The position numbers and the translations under genes were made by a program. A stretch of 64,000 nucleotides of DNA from Marsupella aquatica. Its lineage: Eukaryota > Marchantiophyta. The stretch's first letter is position 1, and each line of letters starts with the position of its first letter. The notes under the pieces are model-generated. The model did not search any database, was not told the origin of the DNA, and was given only the letters and a program-made list of their open reading frames with translations. The stretch is taken from contig OZ316897.1 of the NCBI GenBank assembly GCA_973895155.1, positions 22,692,001 to 22,756,000 of the forward strand, read 5' to 3'. Positions 36,926 through 48,352 of the stretch are shown one piece after another.

Positions 36926-38661
36926 CTACAACAGAGATTCTCCGAAAAGAGCAGCTGCATTGGCGAAATTAATGTCGTCCCTCTGCTGAACTGTTAGTGG
37001 GAACGCGGCCAGAATGGACGAGACATAGCTCAACCCTTCATTTTCCAACGGCCAGTCTGAGCCAAACAAGATTTGTTGTCCTGGAACGAAGTCTAGGACA
37101 CTTGGTAGCTGAGACGCTCCAGTGTAGCCAATCTCCACATTAAATGTTTGCAGTCTCTGAAGAAAGTCTTCACAAGTGGTGCTCGGGAGCTTGTGACTGT
37201 AAATTAAGCTTAGCCGCCCGGCAGCGAAGGGAATGAATCCACCTGAGTGAGCTAAGATCCATTTGATTTTGGGGTACCGCCCAGTTACATTTCTGATCAC
37301 CAAGTTCGTCGCTGCTCGAGATGTGTCCAGTAAGAATTCCAACGCTGCGCTGGGCATTCCCGTTTCATCCTTGTCTGATGGTGTAATGTCATCCAACCGC
37401 AAAACCTATGTAGTCAGCTAAATTGAGTCTGATAACAAATTCAGCTTAATTACTCGAAGGAATTTGATCCAATCAAAGCTCGATAAGTGTTTCAGAACAA
37501 GATTAATCCATAGCTCAGTGAGAGCGTCATTGACTGAATAGCTCAGCTAACTATCAGGCGATTTAATTTATATCATTGGGTACACGACGAAGGATCCGTC
37601 AGCTCCGGAATTGCTTTAATCTCCATCGTACGACAAGGCTAAAACACCACTTTTAATTTCAAGATTTGTTCTTCGAATACAAATTTTGTGACAATTTTTC
37701 TGACAACTTATATGCAGCAGTGCTCAATTAGTTTGCAGCAGTGCTCGTCAGCTTCAGAAGCAGTTTCGTTCGCTTAAACTGACAAGTTTGGTACTGCATT
37801 TCGTGAAATTCATTTCAATGACTATGGATCTGGACTCGAGAAATTGACAATGAAATTTTCTTCCGTTGTTCGTATCTACTTAATATCGATCAGATGTTGA
37901 AATGGCTGATGACAATACATAGTACGACGGAAATTCACCGAGCGATAGGGACGGATCCTTGCCAATTACCTACCTTCGTACAAGGAGTTCGGATGGAGGA
38001 ACGCTACAGCGCTCCGGTCGTTGAGCACTTCCATGAGGGGGTCCAAATCCGGGTTGCCAAGATACACTCCATTCGAGTTTCCAAGCAGAATCACACCAGC
38101 TGCCTTGAGTACATCTAGCGAGTAGATGGCCTCATCAACCGCCCCCTCCACGTCCGGCAACGTCAGGGTGGCGAAGAACTGGAGCCGGCCCGGGTATTCC
38201 ACCGACACATCACGCCCGAACTCGTTCAATTTCCGTGCCAACTCTCTCCTCTCTGCTACCTCATGCGGGGCAAAGAACACCACGCTGGGAACCGAAATTG
38301 AGAGAACGGATGTCTTGACGTTGAACTTCGATTGCTCCTCGACGTGATAGCTCGGACTCCAGACTGGGATCGGTACTCCACCAGAGGTGAGGTTTCTTTT
38401 CAACAAAATATCTCTATAGAACGGAGGAACGAAGTGTGCATGCACATCTATACGCCTCGAATCAGCAGCTCGAACTCCATGATCGCCATCTCCTCCTCCA
38501 TAAGTTCCTGCGCCTGCAGCTCTCACCATGAAACCATCCGGCCAGCTGAAACTGAAAATGAAAATCGCCAATTGCAACGTCAGTCTCAAGGCCCTCACCA
38601 CCGCCATGGTTAGTACGACCATCTTACGAATAGCAACAAGTAAAATGATGGGCGTCTGCAT
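36926..38661 (-). CDS. Secreted ACMSD-like metal-dependent amidohydrolase (amidohydrolase 2 family)
   Basis: Two exons, 38661-37974 and 37374-36926, join in phase (TACGAAG/GTAGGT to CATCAG/AC) and encode 378 residues. The family holds ACMSD and related metal-dependent decarboxylases and hydrolases on a TIM barrel. Visible motifs: IDVHAHFVPP, the N-terminal HxH metal site; WILAHSGGFIPF with the metal-site His; and FGSDWP with the catalytic Asp. The first 50 residues include a hydrophobic segment (ALRLTLQLAIFIFSF) that looks like a signal peptide or anchor. Met 1 or Met 13 could start it. A possible acceptor at 37402 gives the wrong phase and was dropped. The substrate cannot be told from sequence. 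A 74-bp tandem repeat lies directly upstream of the start. Confidence 0.85.
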
Positions 38662-38680
38662 TCGTCCTGAGTAGCTAGAT

Positions 38681-38832
38681 GCTCGTCCATGTTGATCGAG
38701 ATGAAGATAGTTGAATGCACGGAGATCACTCGAGAAATCAATAGATTGAGAGAGGCTCGTCCATGTTGATCGAGATGTAGATAGTTGAATGCACGGAGAA
38801 CATCACTGGAGAAATCAATAGATTCAGAGAGA
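38681..38832. repeat. Tandem duplication, 74-bp unit, just upstream of the amidohydrolase gene
   Basis: Copies begin GCTCGTCCATGTTGATCGAG at 38681 and 38755 and run through AGAAATCAATAGATT. They sit 20 bases beyond the start codon on the promoter or leader side, so they may alter transcription or the 5' leader. Confidence 0.85.
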
Positions 38833-38945
38833 AGCTCGAATTGTACTCCGTTCCTGAGGTTGACACGAAATTTTTCGAGAATCCATGATGGTAGGCCACC
38901 TTCCCGAAATGAGCCTCCCTTTAATTGCAGATGAAAATTCTTCAC

Positions 38946-40604
38946 CTAAATGAGTATTTAGAATAACAATGATTTCATTGCACATCAACAACCGACAATT
39001 AAAACTTATTTAGAATAGAATGACTCATTTAGACTAAATAATTGGAACACTCAATGATTTAAACAGAATAATTAGAAATATCATGGTATGGTATGAAGTG
39101 CCACATTATAGTGCGTCGCAAATTGCTTAATTTGATGTGCAATTAAGGGGACACCAAGGATGGTAAACCAAGAGGTCTGCTCTACTTTATACTTTGCCTT
39201 TATGCTTTTTCTGACAATGTTTTTCCAACTTCCCCTAAACTAATTTTTTCCAACTGTCTTCCCCTTATGGTAACTATATGGTTGTTTCAGTCTCCCAACT
39301 CCAATGTTTTTTGGTGATTATTTTTATTTGGGCCTCTGATGGCTGGCTTCCTTGTTACTTTTGCTATCATTCTGCAAATTACTTGAACCCCCCATATATA
39401 TTCCATTTATATTTCACATGATGTAGAAATTGATCGAACCCCTTTAAGTTCATTTCTTTCTCTGCCACCTTTTCTCGCCCTTAGTTGAAGGGAAAAGAAA
39501 AACTAGTATTCCATGCCCGATTTGAATTCACGACTCACTACCTCAAGGACACAACAGGACTCTTCTACCACTGCATCACATAGATCTACTGTGCAAACCA
39601 CGTCCCTTATATCACATTTAAAGAAATCATTTTGACATTCCCATGACCCACAACCTCCGCTGAGCCTGCCCTCTCCTCCTTGGCACAGAGTTTGAGATTT
39701 TTTGATGGGCTTAAATTTCCATGCTCGTCATCATTGCAAGTTGTATAGTTACTTTATATAATTTCCATTATCTTGCAACAAAATTTGTATTTTAATAAAT
39801 TTAGAAATGATAGTATAACTTAGGTTTTATACATATCTTCAATAAGTTGAAATAGTCAAGCTCTAGAATGATGTAGCTATATCTGACCAAGGTGGGTGAA
39901 AATCACGGAATGTATATGCACCTTCAAGCTCATTTGGCTGAGATTAATTTTTAACCTTGCTACCTTACTTGGGGACTTACTACCTTAGTTTATAAATTTG
40001 AAAAGAAAAAAACTTATTCCCAATTAAATTTTGCGAAGGAAATTTAAGAATGTTAAAATCATTTTGATGTAAACACCGGCTTTGGGTCCATGCATTACTT
40101 TCAAATTAAAAAGTAACAAAAACAAGCAAACTTATTTTAGCCTGTGACAAGTACTAAAGCATGTATATAAGTACTAGGGGTTCCACTAAGTAACTAATTA
40201 ATATGTTCTATCGTGAAAGAGCCCTTCAAGAACAACATGATCGAATGAATTGCCCAATGTCCTGCATGCTCAATGTGCAACTGCAAGCTCTAGACCAGCG
40301 GAGTTCAATCGAGTCTGCTACAGATTTCAAGAGGTATGCATGTGCAGCCCTCGTGATACATACAGCCTCAGTCTTCAGAATCTGGATATCCTAGGCCTTT
40401 CTGGAATTGTGTTACTTTCCTTCCACTCTATGGTACCTCGCTGCGAGATCCTGAACCACCTCAATGCGAATATATTGTTCGATAATTAAGTTGGCGTGCC
40501 TGGATACTTCTAGACCCAGCACATCAGGTTTCTGGGTGCCATATATAACAAGTCCTAAGAAAGTTGTGATTAATTATGCGCGCTTCATCTTCACGACGTT
40601 CTCG
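38946..40604. other. AT-rich intergenic stretch
   Basis: I see no gene. Composition is AT-rich with several T-rich runs. The last 150 bases lead into the small secreted protein gene and contain TATATAA at about 40543, roughly 60 bases before the ATG, which could be its TATA box. Confidence 0.4.
40540..40550 (+). promoter_or_regulatory. Possible TATA box of the small secreted protein gene
   Basis: CATATATAACAAG lies about 60 bases before the ATG at 40605. Position and sequence fit a plant TATA box with a short leader, though TATA-like words are common in AT-rich DNA. Confidence 0.35.
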
Positions 40605-41009
40605 ATGACTCCACTTGTGGCTCTTCTGCTTCTTTGCTGTGCCGTGTTCTCTGCTGAAGCTGCAGATTGCGTTACAAACAGTACTAACGTCATTCAGACT
40701 GCCAACCTCGTGAGCGATATCAAAAGCATTGCCACTAATACTCTAAACCCGCCACTGCCCAATCCGGTGCGAATACTTGCTTCCCAAACAAAACGCATCG
40801 AATTCCCTACATCAACCTTCTGCATTGAAAATGACTACATGGCTGAGAGTGCCCGCGTCACATTAAGCGATATCGTTTCTGCAGCTGATGCAATCGTATC
40901 TCAATGCTGTCCTGGGGCTATTTGCCAGGGAGGCAGCTCCGTTATAGTCACTCGTCCCCTCGGAGCCGTGTTATTCTTGACTATTCAGCCATATTATACG
41001 AGCTGCTAG
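40605..41009 (+). CDS. Small secreted cysteine-rich protein
   Basis: A 134-residue frame in one exon, starting at the ATG that begins a clear signal peptide (MTPLVALLLLCCAVFSAEA). The mature part of about 115 residues has six cysteines: one at the N terminus in ADCVTNST, one in TFCIEND, three in QCCPGAIC, and the last residue. This suits three disulfides. NST is a possible N-glycosylation site. The frame stays open upstream to 40464, but that extension would bury the signal peptide. The size and cysteine number recall small secreted defence proteins; no family can be assigned by eye. Confidence 0.65.
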   Translation: MTPLVALLLLCCAVFSAEAADCVTNSTNVIQTANLVSDIKSIATNTLNPPLPNPVRILASQTKRIEFPTSTFCIENDYMAESARVTLSDIVSAADAIVSQCCPGAICQGGSSVIVTRPLGAVLFLTIQPYYTSC

Positions 41010-44000
41010 TATGCTTACACCTTCAGCCATGATCGAGATGCAGAAATCAGCACAAGCACCCTATGCACTCACTACCAGCAATAGTTGCAATGTAAGTATG
41101 GCTTCAGGCAAGGAAATTGCACTTATCACTGGTACATTGTTGTGGGTCCATTGAATGGATGCGGCAACAATCAAAATTTCTCTATCAATGGCTAATGAGC
41201 TAGATAGGGCTGAAAGTCCTTCTTCAATATCTTTGTACTACAAATTGATTTCCTGTTTCATTGTGTGACATCATCATCATTCCACTTAGGTTTAAAACAC
41301 TCCACCACAAAGTAGACATCTAGTTTAATTCGATTGGTGTCTAGAAGCAATAATTGAGATCTCAGTTGGAGTTTTGCCCTAAAGTTTACGCTTAACTGTG
41401 GGCAAAATCTTCACACTCAGCAATGGTTTTCTGAACCAGGGTCATATAATGTTTAGATATAGAGATGAGGTGAGATAAGTGTCTCTACTCCTCGTCTGTG
41501 ATATGTTGTTCTCTTTTAGAAGCCAAAGGCTTAATAATTCGATCCACAGGGTTCAATCCTTTTGACTTTTTCTTATAATTGCATGTATGATTCGTTCCTC
41601 AGATCAATAGTTTTGAACCTGAAATCGCACCTACAGAGTTTGTTCATTCTTGATCTCATGCATGCCGGCCCCATCAATTAGATCCCCTCATTTGTTAGTA
41701 GATTATTCACTAATAAGCTACCTGTGTGCCTGGATGAGTTTCTAGAAACTGCCTAGTTAACCGTACTTGGTTTCTAGACACCCTAAGCGTTTCAGCCATG
41801 ATTGTGAGAGCCAATCAACGACTGATTTCACTCACTTTGCGTTTAATTTGGCCACAGTGATTTGCACAGGAAATTAATCCTTTTATTTGAGATCGATGAG
41901 CTGTCAGCAAACGGTCCTCCACTCTTTCCCAATCGAAGGAGAGGACAAGATGTGATCTATTTTCAGTTGGCATTTCTCTTGTGCCAAATTAACATGCTAA
42001 AGGAAATCTATCACAAGACGGATCTCAATAATATAATCTAGAATGAATGAGATTTGTGTAAAAGGGTAAAGCTTAGATTGAGAAGTCATTCGTCGATTAA
42101 GAATGTCATGATGACAAAACTACAAAATGTGTCAATTCTTATATATATCTATCTGCAATATAGTGGATGGTAATGTCCACAGCAACTGTTTACTTTGTGC
42201 ATCCATTTTGGGTATAGGAATCTATTGATTTATTTTGGTGAAGAGACTCGTATGGGAGTTTTTGTGAATTCAAAGAGTACTGTTCCTAACCAGGATCATT
42301 GAATTTCTGAACTTTGGACCCTCCTTTTGCATCCCTAAACATTCTTAGAAAAACAGTTTTCCTCAAACAACCATAACTAAGATTGTTGCATATGATGGCC
42401 TTGTAGACAAGCCTCTAACATGGAAGTGAAGGTGAAGAACATTAACTGTCTGATTCAATCTACACTGCTCAAAATGCATCACAAGGGTGGGCCTAGATCA
42501 AACAATTTAAAATTCCAAAGCTCTCTAAGTCTACTGAGTAGACTAGTACCCGCTCAATCCTGTGCCAATGACATGAAAAAGGGGATTGATTTGTGAATCT
42601 AGAATACAGAGGAGGTCTTGTGTGATGCAAGTAGACAGGAAATTTGCTAGCCAGGAGAGGATTGCTAGCTAAGGAGTCATGGGAGTGGTTCTTAATGCTT
42701 TTTGATTTTGGCTGACTTTTGTATGTCTAGGACTCCATATGGCTGGCAACTTTGCTAGCCAAAAGAGCAGCCTGTCCCCAAATTGGGATACTTTTGCTAG
42801 CTAAACAATCACACCAAATCTAAGATAGTACTTAAACCAAGTTTTGGCTAGCTAGGAAATAACTTTGTGAGCAAAATGGTGGATAGTGAGTGTTTTTCCC
42901 TCCGTCCTATGAGAAACAAAAGTATAATTATACTGTAAGGAAGTCTTTTTCTTGTTTTCTGTCATGATAGTACGTGACACCAATACAAAGAGAACTTATG
43001 GCTAGAGCCCATGTTGTTGGCATTGAGACCTTCAAGCCAAACACACTCAAGCCACTAAATTCCTGTTTATCTTCCCCAAAAGTTGTCCAAGTGTCCAATA
43101 TTGTCCAAGCCCTTGAACTGGCCCTTGAACCACCCAATCCTTTGAGACACTAAATCTATACTCCTTAACCTAAATAGGTTTTCTCCAATATGATCCAGAC
43201 CTTTCAAGTAGCCAGTTAAAACCTGGGACATGAAACCTATACCCGCTTCCCCCAACTTGTGTGCAGTAGTGTGTCAGTATATTATTCACTAGACACAGTC
43301 ATTAATCAGTTGCAAGTTCCTTTTCAAAACACGACCTACAGTACAGATGATTTGGATCCAAACAAAGATTTGTTGGCAAATCCTAGCTGCCAATCAAGTT
43401 TGGATCCAAACCAGGATGGTTTCAATTCCCCGGCCTGTGGTTTTCTAGGAACATCCTAGTTATACATCTTTACCAGAGTGCCCTGATTTCTTATATACTT
43501 ACTGGATGGACTAGATGATCCAAAGGACGGTGAAAAGCAACAAAAGTAGTGATCTGATATAATGGCCCCCAAGTCCATGTCAATTATTATTTTCATGACT
43601 AGAACGTACAAAGACCCAAATTAAGTTTCTTTTGTTTTCTTTCCAAATTGGAGTCAGTATTTAATAACAATTGTTGGAAATAACCTTGACTGAGATACAA
43701 ATAACATTATTTTAAAATTTTCATCTGAGCTCAAACTAAGGTTTAGATGTATGGGATCCCATGCAAGCTCACACTTTCAACCAACAATTTGAACAAGGTA
43801 GTGGCATTGTGAGTTTTTTTTGGAAGCAAACTGGAGTGCCAGTTCCTTGTTATTATGATATATCTAGACTAGCTCCAGAGTAACCAAAATCTCTGCACTT
43901 TTGTGGCACTCTGTTGTGCTATGCATTCATTGAGGGAGTATTCATATCTATCACTAGACCAATGCCAGTGTGTAACACAGAAGATGTTGAGATGAGATTC

Positions 44001-45079
44001 AAACCAACCAAGGAGGGAAAAAGAGTAAAAATGAGGAAAAGATATCAAAGTGAGAAAACTAAGTGAGTAGTTTAGGTACTCATTGGCTAACCTAACAGCA
44101 ATAAGTTCAGCAGTAATTGGCAAGCAGGGAGTCCACCCTACAATTTAGCTGGTTGCAGTGAAACCGGAGTTTTGGACATTGAATGGGATAAACTTAGTTA
44201 CATTCCACCGTGGGTGAGTACAATGTGTGTATTATGTGCAAAGCTCAGATAATTGAAGGGAATGGGCTTACTCCCCTCTTTTATAGGGGGAGTGACACTT
44301 ATTTCACAGTTCACGTAAGACTGCAAGAAGGGTCTCACTAAATGGACAATTAGTAAGTGCAAATTCCTCTAAGTGCCAGTACTTAATATCCATGAGATAC
44401 TGATCCAAAGGATTGCACTTACTACAGTAGTTGATTAGTGGCTTAGTTTAGGTGTACAGTGCACGTTGCACATATTGGTGAGAGGCAGGGGAATGTGTGA
44501 TCACATGTAGAGTGTGTTGAGGGGAATCTAACATTTAGGATAGACCAGTACTGTCAAAGAACTCACACTCCCCTGCTGTAAATTAAGCCGACATTGCTCC
44601 AAAAGCAGAGACAAACTTTCTAAGTTCATTGGTCTACAGAACTCTCCCCACATTGAGACTTTACTAGCATGAGAAAAGAGGAAGAAGTACATTTAAGAAA
44701 AGGACCAATTTCCTGAAAAAGGCCAAACAAAGTACAATCGAATAAAAGCAAACGAAATACTCCTTTGACCCTCAGTTTAAGTGATTTGGAAAGGAAAGGC
44801 AAACACAGCAAAGGTAAATTAAATCAATTTTGAGCTCCTTTTATTAATTTTTATCAGTACCAAAATAATGAAATTTAATGGCAAAAAGAAGCAACAATGG
44901 GTAAATAGAGGAAGACGTCTAATTATTCACATGTAGGTCCCAATATATTAGTGCCCATAGGTAGCTATTGCTATAGGACTGGTCCCATTTTTTTAATATA
45001 TTAGCTTACATACAATGAGGGTCCAAACGGAAATGAAGCACCCAGTCTGCCAAAGAACAAAAACAGCCAAATCTGGGTG

Positions 45080-45200
45080 ACATGATCCTAACTGCATGAG
45101 ACCCAATAAGGGGAGAAGGGGCAGGATCACAATTACATGACTCCCCAAAAAGGGGAGAAGAGACAGGATCTCAAGTACATGAGACACACAAAACGGGAGA
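45080..45200. repeat. Imperfect tandem repeat, about 57-bp unit
   Basis: Three diverged copies share ACATGA, GGGAGAAG and CAGGATC(A/T)CAA words, for example GGGGAGAAGGGGCAGGATC followed by GGGGAGAAGAGACAGGATC. Confidence 0.6.
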
Positions 45201-45250
45201 AAACAAGAGAAATGCCCCTGAAGACCAAAGAGCCAACATTCCTGAGTTCT

Positions 45251-45385
45251 GAATAACTACAAAAACTCAGAAATTATGCTAACCTAGGTATTATCACTGT
45301 CTAAAATTCCTGATCAAGTCGCCAATAACTACAAAGAACTTAGAATATGCTAACCTGGGTATCATCACTATCTAAAGTAGAGACT
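45251..45385. repeat. Tandem duplication, about 74-bp unit
   Basis: AATAACTACAAA...TATGCTAACCT(A/G)GGTAT(T/C)ATCACT occurs at 45251 and again at 45325 with a few changes. Confidence 0.7.
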
Positions 45386-45883
45386 AGATCATCCTGCGAG
45401 CAACAAGACCCACCATCCATATCTTCTAGACTGAGACTAAAGTAACGAAATTAAGACTGTCTAAATGCTCAAGCAACAGCATACAACATTCATATCTTGT
45501 AGCTGTCCAAGTACGTACTAGTAGTGCCCACTGCAAGCTCTCTAGCTCTGGATGAATGGCTGGATTAATTGAATGACAATCACTATCTTGAAAGGTTTTG
45601 ATAGCAGGCGACTTTGTTAATTGATCAAGCTCTTCGGCCAGGCATGTCAAGAAGTTGGAAGGACGGGCTCATTCCCACGGAGATTCTATTCCTCTTTCAA
45701 TTGTTGGGCTGTCGACAATCTTTAGAACTGCATTGAGTTGTCGGAGAGACCCTCTTCCGTCCGCCCTACATAATTATATTATGCAGATCTCGAATAATTC
45801 TTAGGACCAGTTAAGGGAAGGGATCAACGAGAACCGCACTCAACGCCCTCGATCTTCTCCAATTGAAAGAAGGATCTCCTTCT

Positions 45884-47009
45884 ATGGATGTCCCCCCAGG
45901 AGATCCCGAGGTGCAAGCTCAAGGGGCTATGATGTCTGGCCTTCTCTTACAATTGTTATACCAAATTCCTGGAGGTATTGCTCGGCAGGTCATTGCACAG
46001 TGGAAATGGTTGCCAATGGAAGCGAAGACTTGCGTAGATGCTAAGAGTTATGTAGATGCTAAGAGTTGGGTACATGCTAAGAGATGTGTAGATGCTCTTG
46101 TTAAGATATACAAGGAGATCACAGTATTGTGGGAAGCAAAGGCAATAGACCCGCAGTTACAGACGAACTTGGTCACGGAAATCAGCCAAAATCTAGCACA
46201 TAGGAGGGATTGGCAAGCGTCCTTTCTTAGATGTATTGGAGGTGGTGAGAAGATAGAGCGAAAATTGAAGCTCGAGGTGGAAATAAAGCAAAAGGAGATT
46301 AAAGTTTTACGAAGTAAAATCCAGGAGCTTGAGTGGAAGATAACTTCAACACAAAAACACCTGTTAAAGTCGATCAATGTGATGAAAGAGAATTCCAGAG
46401 TGCTAAAATCTACTTTTTGGGAGAATGAAATCGCTATCAAACGCAAATTGAAGGAGAAAGACATGTTGATGGAACTTACTCGAATGAAGGACCAGGCGGA
46501 TAAGTTACAGATAAAGGAAGCACACAAACTTGGTAATCCCTTGGAATAGATTCTCCTTGAATGATGGTCCAATTCGCATACTGTTGTGCCTTGTAATATT
46601 TGTGAATCTCGGAAAGAGGCTGTGGATAGTACCTGACATCTGACTATTATCTTACGCTTTCTGTTTAGAGTGCGATGAATTACGATTGAAGGCAGAGAAA
46701 GCGGAAGCGTTTTCGAAAGAGGTTGTTCTCAAACGCTTCCAGACAGCAGTGGAAGACACTCTGTCAAAATCTATTCAAGTTGAGAAGGACCACTCGGGGA
46801 CAACTTTGCGATCATTAACACCTCTCGAAAACGAGGTTCTTCGCCAACGCTCACAGAAAGCAGTGGAGGTTGCTCTATCAAAATCTATTCGAGTTGTGAT
46901 GGACCACTCAGGAACACGTTTGCGATCGGTAACACCCCTCGAACCTGAAAGTTCTACAGTTCAATCCATTCAATCAACAGAGTCTGCAAAACTGCCGTTT
47001 TTCACATAA
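45884..47009 (+). CDS. Coiled-coil protein with two coding repeats, function unknown
   Basis: Two exons, 45884-46532 and 46669-47009, join in phase (ACTTG/GTAATC to TTTAG/AG) and give 329 residues. Near residue 50 an 18-bp DNA repeat encodes almost four copies of a six-residue unit, (C/Y/W)V(D/H)AK(S/R). Residues of about 125-215 are rich in Lys, Glu, Ile and Leu in heptad-like spacing, a likely coiled coil. The second exon carries a 38-residue repeat in two copies, each with (A/V)LSKSI...DHSGT.LRS.TPLE. No signal peptide, membrane span or known domain is visible. More exons may lie upstream, because the ATG used is simply the first in frame. I do not recognise the family. Confidence 0.55.
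46030..46101 (+). repeat. Coding minisatellite, 18-bp unit, nearly four copies
   Basis: Units of the form GTAGATGCTAAGAGTTGG repeat head to tail inside the coiled-coil gene. The unit length is a multiple of three, so changes in copy number would keep the frame. Confidence 0.85.
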
Positions 47010-47105
47010 GCATTTGAAGTCTACCATTATTGAGTAAACATTGACAGTGCGTATCATTATCCATACGACGAAGCCTTTTATGCATAATTGCAAGATTTGT
47101 TGAAG

Positions 47106-47611
47106 TCTTGCGCGAAGGGCAGCTTTTCAAACCAAACAACCATGGACCCACATTCCATTTGATTCTTGGGTAATGAAATGTCAGGCAGAAAGCACGAGCT
47201 GCGGAGCAGGTGGGGAAAGCGACGATATGATTTTTTCTGTCAAGTTGGAGCCTGAGACGGAGTCGCAAGACAAGGAAGATCTAGAAACTGAGACGATCCT
47301 GCAAAGGGCCCAGGTGAAAGAAATGATTAAATTCGTTCGCCTCGAGTAAAAATGCATCTGAAGTCACACTTTCAGCATTAACTTATGACTATCTTCAAGC
47401 CAAAATCAAATGATCGAAGATATTCAATGATGAACAATTCATGATTCCTCCTTACTCTGACTCTGTGTTTATTCATGAAAATCTTCAGGCAGCCATCAAA
47501 AGGGCGAGAGACAGTGGGCAATATGTGTCACCGAATGTTGCTCCGAAGCCCCAGGGTGACGAGGAAACTGCTTCTGTGCGAAATGAAAGAAAGAAGACAA
47601 GGGTAACGTAG
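47106..47611 (+). CDS. Possible further exons downstream of the coiled-coil gene
   Basis: Two stretches look coding and join in phase: about 47106-47313 (ending AGGGCCCAG/GTGAAA) and 47489-47611 (TCTTCAG/GCAGCC, stop TAG). Together they encode about 110 residues that are acidic then basic, for example KLEPETESQDKEDLETE and IKRARDSGQY. They would extend the coiled-coil protein only if the second exon were spliced before its stop, and I found no well-supported donor of the right phase. They may belong to an alternative transcript or to a separate decayed gene. Confidence 0.3.
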
Positions 47612-47950
47612 ATTTGGAATGGCTAGCCGTGGACCGAATCATGATAAAACACGTGCAATTGATGATGTTATATGGGCTGCAGCATTTGTTCCGTGAACAC
47701 GAGAACGCCATTTCTTGGCGAATTGCGACAGTTTCGTCTACCTGTAGGCTCATGAACAGTAAGTGCTGTAGCTGACAAGGAGAATTAAGCAACGGTGGCA
47801 TGTCACGGACGGAGCCTACAGCTCGAAGACTTTTCGAATCGAAGGACAGGGTAGAAAGACCAATGACAATGCGTGGGCGACAGTATGCGTTCGTCTTTCC
47901 TTCTCAGACGATCTTACTCTTAATTAAAATCACTTTTTTTTGCCTTGAAA

Positions 47951-48352
47951 CCCAGGGGACGTCTTGCTTTGGAGCATGTATTTTTATGTTTGGTATGTAT
48001 TTTTATGTTAGGTAGCCACAAGGGGACAATACCCAGCCGACTTCTTGCTTTGGAGCATGTATTTCTATGTAAGGCAGCCACATGGGGACTTCTTGCTTTG
48101 GAGCATGTATTTCTATGTACGGCAATCACAAGGGGACAATACTGAAGGGACTTCTTGCTTTGGAGCATGTATTTCTATGTAGGGCAGTCACAAGGGGACA
48201 ATACCTAGGGATCAAGACAATACCCAGGGGGCAGGGGACCTCTTGCTTTGGAGCATGTATTTCTATGTAGGGCAGCCACAAGGAAACAATACCCAGGGGA
48301 CTTCTTGCTTTGGAGCATGTATTTCTATGTAGGGCAGCCACAAGGGAACAAT
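47951..48352. repeat. Tandem array grown from a SINE tail, six copies
   Basis: The words CTTGCTTTGGAGCATGTATTT and ATGTAGGGCAGCCACAAGG recur at about 47963, 48041, 48089, 48151, 48240 and 48301, spaced 48-90 bp apart. Spacing varies because some units lack or gain the GGACAATACCCAGGG part. The last unit is continuous with the adjoining SINE body, so the array seems to be an amplified SINE 3' segment. Confidence 0.9.

Larger units (their letters stand above)
41010..45883. other. Long intergenic stretch with small repeats
   Basis: I see no convincing gene. Features noticed: a cluster of GCTAGC-type words at 42640-42870, a short TTTGGATCCAAAC duplication at about 43347 and 43400, AAGTGCA words near 44340-44460, and two small tandem repeats at 45080-45200 and 45251-45385. 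Open frames here are short and compositionally like intergenic DNA. Confidence 0.4.

Noticed and set aside
40464-40604. In-frame upstream extension of the small secreted protein
   Set aside because: The added 47 residues would put the signal peptide inside the protein. A TATA-like word also falls within this stretch.
40605-41009. Killer-toxin KP4-like family for the secreted cysteine-rich protein
   Set aside because: Only the spacing of the last cysteines is vaguely similar. The family's diagnostic positions cannot be confirmed by eye, so no such name is given.
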